From assembly GCA_019426215.1 (NCBI GenBank), contig CM033399.1, positions 35,721,022 through 35,785,021 on the forward strand: 64,000 bases of DNA, written 5' to 3'. Within the stretch, counting starts at the first letter, position 1. Each line of letters begins with the position of its first letter. Below, piece by piece: positions 20,407-30,111 of the stretch. The position numbers and the translations under genes are program-made. Source of the stretch: Buddleja alternifolia. Lineage: Eukaryota > Streptophyta > Magnoliopsida > Lamiales > Scrophulariaceae. The notes beneath the pieces are model-generated. The model was not told the origin of the DNA and did no database searches. It saw only the letters and a list, made by a program, of their open reading frames with translations.

Positions 20407-21024
20407 TGATCTAGCACGGATTTTCCCCCTACTATCCCAGTCAAGAGGATCAACAATACGCAGAAATGACACACTATCAATATTATAGACTGCATTCATA
20501 TGATGTTGAGTTGCCTACGTACCCGGTTGGGATCAAGTCTAAACGTAGTTCAAATAAGATGGTTAGAATTGATATGATTCGTAGTATGATGATCACTCGT
20601 ATTTGTATAAGAGGTTCGTACTCTCGAGTCTACGATTATCTAAGCTCCACGAGTAGTGATTCGTAGTATTTTTGGCTCAGATTTTCGGTCCCCCTTTCTT
20701 CATAAATGACTGTATTTATAGAGTTTTCATTCGGTACTGTAGGGCGAATGCTTGACAAGACGCCTTGCATACGGATTCCCCACACGTGTATTTGATGGGT
20801 GGTACAGATTCGATGCCCATCGGGTCGGGCCATAAACCGACCCTACCCGAACTACAAAACACGCGGATCTTGGAGTGTAATGCAAATATCAAGGTTATAG
20901 GGATCGGGTGTGAAACCTGTCTCGTTTCATCGTATTCGAGGTAGTATTTCACGTATACGACCCTATATGTTCCAAAGAATACGAGCCGACGACTATTAAA
21001 TCTAATAATATTTTAGGTATATCA
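20407..21024 (-). repeat. 5' LTR of the Tat-type element
   Basis: 618 bp with TG...CA ends, next to the target duplication GGTGT at 21025-21029. The minus-strand TATA-like CTATAAATACAG lies at about 20711-20722 and would be the promoter for the genomic RNA. Confidence 0.95.
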
Positions 21025-21150
21025 GGTGTGGTGATGGGGTTTTCTTGACTTGGCTGAGAACATGGACCATGCATGTGGATAACTTCCAATATTGCATCTT
21101 GTTGGAGGCTGATTAATCATGTTTGAAAAATTAGAAAAAATTGCAATTTT
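21025..21150 (-). pseudogene. AED1-type aspartic protease pseudogene, 5' fragment
   Basis: Continues the pseudogene of 7360-8015 on the far side of the retrotransposon. GAGAACATGGACCATGCATG matches the intact gene's segment encoding RHGPCS near 26950. The match runs past the exon-2 acceptor into the intron (ATTAATCATGTTTG). No first exon was recognised further right. Confidence 0.8.
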
Positions 21151-21388
21151 GGTCTTTTATATTGGGGGTGGCAAGTTTGGGACAATATTTTTTTTCAACT
21201 TGCAATTAAATTCTTTAACTTTCAATTTTGTGGTAATTTCAGTCTTCAGAGTGGCAATTTTGGTCCTTCGGACCGAAATTTTTTAAAAATTGAGGATTTT
21301 TCAGATTTTGAAAGGAAAATAGAGCTTTAAATGATTTTGGGGGGGGGGGGGGGGGGAATTGGGGTTTTTGCTAATATTATATTTATAT
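21151..21388. other. Degenerate MITE-like DNA with poly(G) run
   Basis: Phrases such as GCAATTTTGGTC and GGTAATTTCAGTC resemble the Mutator-type MITE family at 56706-57073. A run of about 18 G lies near 21340-21357. Confidence 0.4.
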
Positions 21389-21991
21389 GGGAAAATTACT
21401 AAAAACTCCTTAAAATAAATTATTGTATCCAAAAATCCCATGAAAATATTTCTAATCCAAAAAACCCATTCCAATAAATTTTCACTCGAAAAAACCCAAA
21501 AGTTAAGGTTAGAACCTTTTTGGACTAAATAACCCTTATTGCCTTAAGTTAAGAATTGGCCAATCGATTTGTTCTTTCAAAGTCTTTTCATTTTGGAATC
21601 TTCATATTGATAAATTGTATAAGGTGAATTTTATTACTAATATTAACTATTTTATATAATTTATTTTTTAATTTAACATGGTAACTATCTAAAAATATGC
21701 TTTTTTTAGTTTTTAAAAAGATTATAAAAATCTGAAAAATTAAAATTAAAATCATAATTAATATTAACTATCAATACAAAAGTTCTAAATAAAAAAATTT
21801 CTCTATAAAAGAACAATTTATTAATTCTTATTTAGAAGGGTAAGGGCAATAAAGTCTATAGTTTTATTAACCCTAAAAATTGGGTCTTTTTGAATGAAAA
21901 GTTGATGGAATGGGTTTTTTGGATTAAGAAATATTTTCATGGGTTTTTTGGAAATAAAAGTTTAGTTTAAGGGGATTTTAGTAATTTTTCC
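21389..21991. mobile_element. Mutator-type MITE with long inverted repeats, 603 bp, 9-bp TSD
   Basis: Ends GGGAAAATTACTAAAAACTC and AGTAATTTTTCC form long imperfect inverted arms of about 150-200 bp (AAAATCCCATGAAAATATTT on the left, AAATATTTTCATGGG on the right). The flanking 9-bp repeat TATTTATAT is perfect (21380-21388 and 21992-22000). A related copy lies at about 52354-52920. Confidence 0.82.
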
Positions 21992-22000
21992 TATTTATAT

Positions 22001-23583
22001 ATATAGTTATATAAACACAACACACACTAACAACAACAATATTCAAATAATAATATACAATCATTAATGATTAAACTTAGTAATTTTTTTATTTTTCATA
22101 CTTATTTATCTATTTTTGTTTATTAATTAATTAAGAAATTAACTTACGACTACAGTAAAAAATAATGAAAACTAATATAACTAAAAAAGTAACAAATATA
22201 TATAAAATATACATATATATTCATGAATTGGACTTCTTAGTTGAAAGAAATTAAAATAAACAAAAAGTATCACCATAAGTCCTCAACTTTGAATGTGAAA
22301 CTATATGAAATACAATATAAAGAATACTAAATAATTTGATAGAATATTATCATAGAAATAAAAATAATCTAACAGATAAATATAGCATAATAAATATTTG
22401 TACATGATAAATTATTAAAGTTTTTTTTTATTAATTTAAGTTAGGGATTTTAGAGTTATTTATAGAAACTCTTCATTTTGGATGTTTTATTATTTGATTT
22501 TATTTTATTCAATGACATTTTATAATTTTTCATTCAATTAAATTTTTTTAGCTCAAATATGAAGGGTATGATAAGTCTTTAACTTGTAAAGTTAATGAAA
22601 AAGTTGGAGGGGGGTGTTTATCAATTATTCAAATGTGAGGGGGTGTGGATATCAAATACACATGGTTCAAGGGAGGTCAATGCAATTTTTCCTATATGTT
22701 ATTATATGTAAATATATATATGCAACAATATTCAACTATTAGTGTAGGAGAAATGAATCTGAAATCTGAAACAAAATAGTACCTCAAAGGATCTTTGTTT
22801 CATTGTAGATTTGTAGGCCGCATTCGATAATCGATATACGTTAGTGTCTCTTGTAGAAAATAAAATTGTGGCGCACAAGAGAGGCAAAATTCATTTCGTA
22901 TATGGTAACTTTTAGAATGTAACCAAAAATAAAATAAAAAAAGAAGGTGGTTTCACGATTTTGAGTTCAATATAAGGGAAAGTTAACGTGTTGACCATTG
23001 AGATTTGATTGAATTAGAGATAGAGCTCCTTTTATCTTTCAAATTACATTTACCCCACCCCTTCATCTGTGTCCGGCTTACATTGCGTCCCATAATTTTT
23101 AAAAACTCTCACGTTTGGTCCCAAATTTTTCTCCAAAATTTAACGGTCAACTTCGTTAGTCAACATTTTGATCGATTTTTTGGAGAGATTTTGTGCGTGA
23201 ATGACATATAATATTGGATAGAAATATCGTGATACTAAATATAATCCGTGTGTGAGTTCATTCGCGTACCAACTCTCCCTCAAAAAATTAGTCAAAGTGT
23301 TGACTAACGGAGTTGACCATTTACTTTTGGACGGAAAATTCAGTTGAAACCAACCATGAGAATTTTTATAAGTTACGGGATGCAATGTGAGAATCCGCAA
23401 CAAATGAGATCAAAATTGAAATAAGGCAAACATACGTGACCAAGAATGCAATTTCCTACATATTTCATTACTGTAGACTTTTATTTAGTGTATTATTTAG
23501 GATTAGTCTCTTATTATGTATTTTATTGGATATCTTTGGAGAAAAAAAATGAATAGTGCGAGTCAGCCCTAATAAGCCCAAAC
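22001..23583. other. AT-rich intergenic DNA, no gene
   Basis: The segment at about 22740-22920 is the left end of a duplicated block whose partner is at 33836-34230. Between about 22980 and 23440 two inverted arms (CCATAATTTTTAAAAACTCTC and ACGGGATGCAATGTGAGAA regions, CAACGAAGTTGACC and its complement) suggest another decayed MITE. Confidence 0.45.
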
Positions 23584-23980
23584 TAGAGGTGTTCACGGAT
23601 TGGTCGAATCGCCGGAATCAATCGAAAGCCGAAATTTTGATCGGAACCGAAAATTCGGTTCGGTTTTCTGTTTTTTTTTTTGGTGAAAATTCATCGGTTT
23701 GGTTAACCGAAAATCAATTTTTTTATTTATTTTTATTTTTGTATATAGTATAACATAGATAAAAAATTATAAAAAATGTGTTTCCTAGTGACAATTTATA
23801 GAAAATGATTAAAATTAGTCATAGTTAAATTCCAATTATTTATTTATATATATAGTTTTTATTTATTTTTTTCCTGAAGTTCAGTTCGACCGAAACCGAA
23901 CCGAACCAAACTATTACGGTTCGGTTTTTGGTCCATAATTTTAGTGGTTCGGTCGCAAAAGCGACCGATGAACTCCCCTA
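23584..23980. mobile_element. hAT-type MITE, 397 bp
   Basis: Termini TAGAGGTGTTCACGGAT and CGATGAACTCCCCTA belong to the common plant family with AGGGGTGTTCA ends. Subterminal ACCGAACCGAA / TTCGGTTCGG repeats face opposite ways. The 8-bp flanks GCCCAAAC and CCCGAAAC match at 6 of 8, an aged target duplication. Confidence 0.78.
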
Positions 23981-24354
23981 CCCGAAACTCATAAAATTAA
24001 AGTGTGAGTTGAGTTTGAGCTAGGCCAAAGAAACAAAAAATTATGAATTGAGTTTGAGTATATAATATTCAAACCCCACGTGACTATAAGATAGAAATGC
24101 CCTGTCCAAAATGATTTAAATATCATATCCATATTTATTATCCAATTATATATCGACGCGGACTAATTTATTATTCCTGAACAGAAGTTAATTATGATTA
24201 TCCTAATCACATATAAATTAAGCTAGTGTTATTATCATAAAATTAAATTGAGACTCTAGCTTGTAAAAGCATGTATATTTAGTACATGCTATAGGCAATA
24301 ATTGTAAAATCGACACTTTAACTGTCTCTAACATATTACCCTATAAATTATTTA

Positions 24355-24782
24355 GGGGTAATAACAATAATCCACGTGAACTTTGCGTGTTTTTACACTT
24401 TTTTATCTAAACTATTTTTCATTATACTTTTTTTATCTAAACTATTTTTCGTTACACTTTTTTATCTTAATTCTACGGGTTTTACACTTTCCTATCTATT
24501 AGCATATTTTGCTAGAGTGGAGTTTAAACAAGTTTTTTTTTTTACACTTTTTTATCAAAAATGTTTTTTATTTACATTTTTTATCCAAAATTTGTGTTTT
24601 TTTACACTTTTTTATCTAACTCCGCCATATGTGCTGAAACTCCGATAGAATATTCCGCTGGAATATGCTAATAGATAGGAAAGTGTAAAACCCGTGAAGT
24701 TAACAAAAAAGTATAACGGAAAATAGTTTAGATAAAAAATATAAAAACATGCAAAGTTCGGGTGGGTAATTGGTTTTACCCC
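24355..24782. mobile_element. Mutator-type MITE, 428 bp, perfect 9-bp TSD
   Basis: GGGGTAATAACAATAATCC... at the left and ...AATTGGTTTTACCCC at the right are inverted, with repeated TTTTACACTTTTTTATC motifs inside. The flanking AATTATTTA is at 24346-24354 and 24783-24791. Confidence 0.82.
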
Positions 24783-24792
24783 AATTATTTAA

Positions 24793-25018
24793 GGGATAAT
24801 TACACTCACACCCCCTCAATGATGGGATAATTACACAAATCTTCCCTCACTAATTGATAATTACAAACACACCCCCTCAGGGGGTCTATTTGTAAGGTTT
24901 ACAGGGGGTGCAATTGTAATAAATCTTTAACATAAAGGGGTGTGTTTGTAATTATCAATTAGTGAGGGAAGGTATTTGTAATTACCCCATCATTAAGGGG
25001 TGTAAGTGTAATTATCCC
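24793..25018. mobile_element. Mutator-type MITE, 226 bp, perfect 9-bp TSD
   Basis: Almost a hairpin from end to end: GGGATAATTACACTCACACC at the left pairs with GGGTGTAAGTGTAATTATCCC at the right. The flanking ATTATTTAA is at 24784-24792 and 25019-25027. It sits in the target duplication of its left neighbour. Confidence 0.85.
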
Positions 25019-25705
25019 ATTATTTAATCCTCAGAAATCATAAGGCTACATAACCAATTTATGACAATATTACAGTTAAAATGTAATGTCTGTGATCTGC
25101 GTGTGGAATGAAAATGCGTGTGTATGTTAGGTACATTTTTTTTTTTTTTGCTTTAAACACTAGGAACACCATTTTTTTGTTAATAGACAATTATTGGAAG
25201 GATTTTCTTGAGTTTACGCTTCATTCATTGCCAAGCTACTATGCTGCCGAGGCACCGAGCAGTAATTAAATAATTATGGACTTATTTTACTGATTATCAT
25301 TCGTTATATAGTTATAATTATGGATTGCCCTGCTACTCCTAATAACTGGTAGTTAATTTGACTCGTAACGATTGCGATTGCCCTAAAATTTCATCAAATT
25401 ATGGCCAACTGATAGAAATTATAAGTCTTGGAACCTAATAACTATTATCAATGGCAAATGTCATACCTGAATTGACATCAAAATATGAAGAAAATAGCAA
25501 ATTTTCCAATTTTCAATCATCAACTTTAAGTTTATGCTACCTGCAGGCTATTTCTATACATTTTCCTGCTGAGTTCTTTGCCAATACATTTCATTTTTCT
25601 TTGACTGATTCATTCTTCACTTAATTCAGTCTAACTTATTATCACACAATTTTTCTTTCTCCCATACCATTTAAACCTCCACTCACACTGTATAATATTT
25701 TGTAC

Positions 25706-28700
25706 TTACTTACATCCACCTGGATTAAACCCTAGCTTCCCTCCAGCAACATCATACACCACTTCCAAAGTCTTCTGCTGAGTGTTACCAAATATGGCCA
25801 CATCACTTGCATCACCATTACCCGCGAAAGCGAGGCACACTTGTGTTGTACTGACGGCCACAAGTATCCCCGACCCGTCCAGGTCAACTTTGACATTACC
25901 ACTGAACGTGAATGATATTTTTGGGATAGATATAGCCACATTTTTGTAATTGCTGAGATCATAGCAAGTGTCCAATATGGAATAGGCGGGTGCATTCGGA
26001 TACTTTTGCATCAACTGCTTGAAAACAGCCCTCATAGTGCTATACGCTGTAGGGGGGAGGCGGGTTATGACCGTGCCCGAGTCTATAATAGTGCCCGAAG
26101 TCTTGAAAACCGATTGGTTGATTGATAGTAACTGCCCGCCTACGCTTATTGAAACGATGTCGATGAAGTAGAATGATTTCCCTTGTGAGCTATCAAAAGG
26201 GGTGAATTTTGTAGTGGTTGAGACTCCACTTTTTCCTAGTGTTAAGTGCCCTGTTGAGCTAGAAGTTGATGGAAGGCAGTAAGAGAAGTATTTGCCATAC
26301 TTTTGTGCAGTTTGTGACACAATTGATAAAGGATCTCTCCCTAGGCCTATTAATCCTGCAGTATTCCCAAAAAGCCCTTGGTTGTTTTGACCACAGCCAA
26401 ATAGGAAGTTTGGGAACACATCTGTTGGTGTTAGGGTAAGTTTGTCTTTGCTAAAGAATCCCACTGAGAAGGATTGGTCACCGTATTGTATACCGTAAAC
26501 GCACGCCGCGATGGAGCAACTAGGATTGTTCCCAGTAGCAGAGGAGAGTTGAGAACACTGAGATGAACTGCAAGATACATTGGAATATGAAGTCGAGGAA
26601 GAAGGGCTGAAGATTGGATCTTGTTGTTTGTAGCATGATCGAGCGCATGGTTGACACTGTGTCCATGTCAGATCACTGCCTGTATCGAAAATGAGGGATA
26701 GAGTTTTTGTGGGGGTCCCGAGACCGACGGACACGATGTAGTTCCCGGAGCCAAGGGAACGCCCGGATTGGGCAGGGATGTTGGCCTTTTTGTCCTTGAG
26801 TTTGTTTTTGTTTGAGTTGGCATCTTTGATCTTGTTTGCGTTTGAGTTGGGAACGAGTCGAGCTTGGATATACTCGACTCTTGATTGGTCGTGGGAGAGG
26901 ACCTCACTTAGGGTTGGTGTGGTGGTGGGCTTGTCTTGACTTTGTTGAGAACATGGACCATGCCTGTGGAGTACTTTCAATGTTGATTGCCTCTTGCTGG
27001 AGCCTGATTTATCATGTTTGATATTAATGAGTATGGATGTTTAGAAAATAGAAATAATTTTGTCTAAAACGAAGAAAGACCGAAGAATATAGTTGATTAA
27101 TGTGGCAAACTTGATTTTTGTTTAGACTGTGTTCGTGGTGAATTTTTTGAGTAATTCTAGAATTTGTGACAAAACTCTCGAAACTTCAAGTTTCTAACAC
27201 ATTCACTATCGGCCATATGATAGGATTAGTCATTCAATTGTTTTGAGCAAGGATATCTTTTACTATTATATATAAACCAATAATTTCTTATCAGTTTGAG
27301 ATAAAGGACAAATTTTTCTAGTAATAATTCTCATTAAGAAACAATAATGTATGGATTAGTCTAATCATGCATATCAATAATTCTCAAGTTGGGTTAAGTC
27401 ATGGTTAACAAAGTCTGGTTAGGCCTACTTTGCTAATAATTGAAAGGAAAGAATAGGTTACATCAGACAGACAAATTAAAGACACTTACAAAATAAAACA
27501 AATTACCAAAAAAAAATAATTTATGGGACTAACTAATGTGCTCTTTTTCCTACTTATTTCTACAACGAACTGGTTATCACTTCAAGATTTTTCTATTAAA
27601 AAATAAATACGAAAACAAGAGTCATATAGAGTCCAAAAACATGTCATACCGGATGATCAACACAAAAAGTTAATAATTATGACATACCAATATAACTTGA
27701 TACGGGAGCGGTGACATCATTCTCATTGTTTGGTGTAAAATTATATGAAATAAATAAGAAATTTGTTATGAAGTCCTTTCATTAGCTAGGTTCCTTATAG
27801 TTTTGGTTAAGAAGTATTAAGTATTATTATCTCTAATACTTTCATGCAATCATATCATATATATTTTAGGATAATGACATAAAATACACACACTTTTACA
27901 CGCTAAAAAACACATAGAAAACGCACATACACTACAAGACAAGTCATGATTAAACTAGTTTATTGTTTTCTTCTTGCTATGAGGCAAAAGTTCCTGGTAA
28001 GTACAGCTGTGAAACACTTCAAAACCCAATAATCTAAAAGAGGAATATAATCACTATTGGAGGCTAAAAAGCAAGAAATTAGTGTTACAAGTTGATCCAT
28101 ATATAATTATCTCTATATATACTAAAGTTTTACTCTTTTGGTCCATGCTACAAAAGGGATTTCTCGATGGAGGATTGTCGCTCATGCACTTTTGTGGTTG
28201 AAAATGACTTTCTGCCTTTTCTTTGTTTGGGTGGCAGCCTTTTCTTTGTTTGGGTTACTGGCAAGGTGTCCCCAAATCGGACGTTAGAGACTAATCCCTT
28301 CGAGAATGAGAGATTAGTGAATTGGGACGTGAGAGACTAATCCCTTCGAGAATGAGAGATTAGTGAAATGGGTATAACCTCTCCCAACAAAGCCTTTTAC
28401 CGTTACTTGATTAGTTGAAAAATTGCAACTATTTTGTTACCACTTATTTTTGCTAGCACTTTATGTCTAAACTTGAACCAACTAATTAAATCAATCATGA
28501 TTAAAATTTAAAATACTAAAACTTTCTCAAATAAATCTTCAACTACAATCGTTATCAAAAACAATCTTGAACTACAAGAATTAAGAAATTTTCAAAATTT
28601 CCAGTGCAAGATATTCATAGAGACTGCATCAGATTCATTATGTGTGTATATAATATATATATGCAGAGACGGAGCGAGGCCCCGAATAGGTAGGGGCACC

Positions 28701-29579
28701 GGCCCCCCTCAACTCCGAGAAAAAAATTTTTGCCCTACAAATTTTTGATTTTTGATAATTTGCCCCCTATAAAATTAAAATTTTTGATATTTCGCTCCCC
28801 AAAATCTAAAAATATTAATTCTTGCCCTAATTTTTTTCATTATCCCCCCCCCCCCAAACACTTGTATGTTGCTTGTCATTCATCATTGGGAAATTTCTTA
28901 AGAAAGATGAATTTGAAAATTATAAAAATATTAGCTGTTTTTGAAGAATGTATAAAGACCATTAGACCAGAATCCAGATAATATCTAAAAGTATCATGTT
29001 GCATTTGTATACTATTAATTCTTCTTATTTTCATCATCAGGGCAGAAAAGAGCTGAAGTTATCTCCTACCCTGCTACCCACACTATGCCACAATAAGTGA
29101 ACATATTTACCTACAGAAATAGACAATACAAATACACACACACACACATATATATAATTAAGTTGTTAATAAATAGTTCCTTACACTTAAATAATATTCT
29201 GTAGAATTTTAACCAAAAATTGACCTTATGTAGCATATATCTTCTGTTTATTGTTTGAATTGTGGCAAGAGACACAAAATTACATAATAGTGGTTATATA
29301 ATATGGTAATGAATTATATACATATATATATATATATATAGTTTTAACCACTGAGTGAGCATGAACCAAAGCAAAAAATAGAGATAAAAATTGTATGTAA
29401 CCTTTGGTAGCAATGGTGGATGGACTGCAGATTGAGGCTGGTAAAAGAGATTTGATTTGAATGGTATGGAAATGGTCTTCTGTGATAGCTTTTCTGCCTC
29501 CTTCAAAGCCATAGCTTTTCTGCAGAAAACATGAAATTAAAAGAGATGAATACAGTACAAATGAATATAGAGTGGCCAT
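25706..29579 (-). CDS. AED1-like: AED1-type secreted aspartic protease
   Basis: Two exons, 29402-29579 and 25706-27003, giving 491 aa. Exon 1 (MATLYSFVLYSSLLISCFLQ) is a signal peptide and the start of the propeptide. The 2,398-nt intron has GT-AG ends and the join restores one Gly codon in frame. Exon 2 carries SLGSGNYIVSVGLGTP, the first catalytic motif FDTGSDLTW (Asp about 166), the nepenthesin-type Cys-rich insert, and the second motif IIDSGTVITRLPP (Asp about 367). It ends LGFNPGGCK. It is a pepsin-fold (A1B) protease, and its Arabidopsis relatives AED1 (At5g10760) and At5g10770 act in the apoplast, AED1 as an immune-signalling component. The first exon was chosen by its signal peptide, frame fit and similarity to the family. 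Exon 2 alone lacks a start codon. Confidence 0.88.
27004..29401 (-). other. Long intron of the protease gene
   Basis: Mostly unique AT-rich DNA. It holds a 46-bp tandem duplication at 28281-28372 (ACGTTAGAGACTAATCCC...), a short repeat of TTTTCTTTGTTTGGGT at 28218-28253 and, at about 28660-28870, a fragment of the GACGGAGCGAGGCCCC family of elements with CCCC-rich interior, related to the insertion at 60053-60407. Confidence 0.6.
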
Positions 29580-29765
29580 AAGTGAATTGGAAATATTTTT
29601 GTTTCTTATGGCTTTGTGGGCATATTGGCAACCATTAGCATACATATATATAAATAAAATTTATCCAAGAATCCACGTCACCCACTATTATAAATCAACT
29701 AATTTATTCTTCTCTCATTGAGGTTACTTTTTCACTTAAAATAGGTAAAATTTGGCACATCCGGC

Positions 29766-30103
29766 CAGGGGTGTTCACCGAGTCGAGCCGGCTCGACAAA
29801 AGCTCGACTCGAGCTCAAGCCGAGCCTCACGAGCTCGTTTGTAAGTGTTCGGGAGCTCGCGAGCTTTAATATATATTTTTAATTAATTATTTATTAATAT
29901 AATAATATAATTTACTAAAAAATAAAAAATACGGATGTAGCTCGCTAGCTCGAGCTAGAGCCGAGATACTTGTTTCTATTATGAGCTCGAGCTCGAGCTC
30001 AACATATGCGGCTCGATCGAGCTCGAGCTTAGGTGAAAATAATCGAGCTCGAGCCTGGAAAAATCACAAGGCTCGGCTTGAGCTCGGCTCGTGAACACCC
30101 CTA
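29766..30103. mobile_element. hAT-type MITE, 338 bp, perfect 8-bp TSD
   Basis: Ends CAGGGGTGTTCACCGAG and CTCGTGAACACCCCTA are inverted repeats. CATCCGGC flanks both sides (29758-29765 and 30104-30111). The interior is filled with GAGCTCGAGCT palindromic motifs. It lies about 190 bases upstream of the protease start codon, so it may affect that promoter. Confidence 0.88.
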
Positions 30104-30111
30104 CATCCGGC

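Larger units (their letters stand above)
8016..21024 (-). mobile_element. Tat/Ogre-type Ty3/gypsy LTR retrotransposon, 13.0 kb
   Basis: A full-length element on the minus strand. LTRs at 8016-8632 and 20407-21024 begin TG and end CA, and the 5-bp target duplication GGTGT is at 8011-8015 and 21025-21029. Reading minus, the order is 5' LTR, PBS, gag, protease, reverse transcriptase, RNase H, integrase, an opposite-strand gene, polypurine tract, 3' LTR. The Tat lineage is suggested by the archaeal-type RNase H domain, the length, the non-initiator-Met PBS and the antisense gene with a Transposase_28-type domain. The two LTRs differ at 13 positions plus one indel, about 2.1%. Most differences are C/T or G/A, as expected from methylated DNA. 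Gag-pol has several frame breaks and a nested solo LTR, so this copy is not autonomous. Confidence 0.95.
24080..25330. repeat. Segmental duplication, copy A
   Basis: Apart from the two MITEs it holds, this matches 35735-36430 (GAAATGCCCTGTCCAAAA, AGACTCTAGCTTGTAA, TTACGCTTCATTCATTGCCAA). Together with 22740-22920 matching 33836-34230 it shows that several kilobases around the protease were duplicated. Confidence 0.75.

Noticed and set aside
21340..21357. Poly(G) run as a G-quadruplex regulator
   Set aside because: It sits in decayed MITE DNA far from any gene. Mononucleotide G runs occur in several elements here (also near 60074) and look like by-products of those families.
29280..29401. Extension of the protease first exon to the end of the open frame
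   Set aside because: The donor AAAG|GTTACA at 29402/29401 joins in frame to the acceptor at 27003, and the extra residues come from microsatellite DNA.
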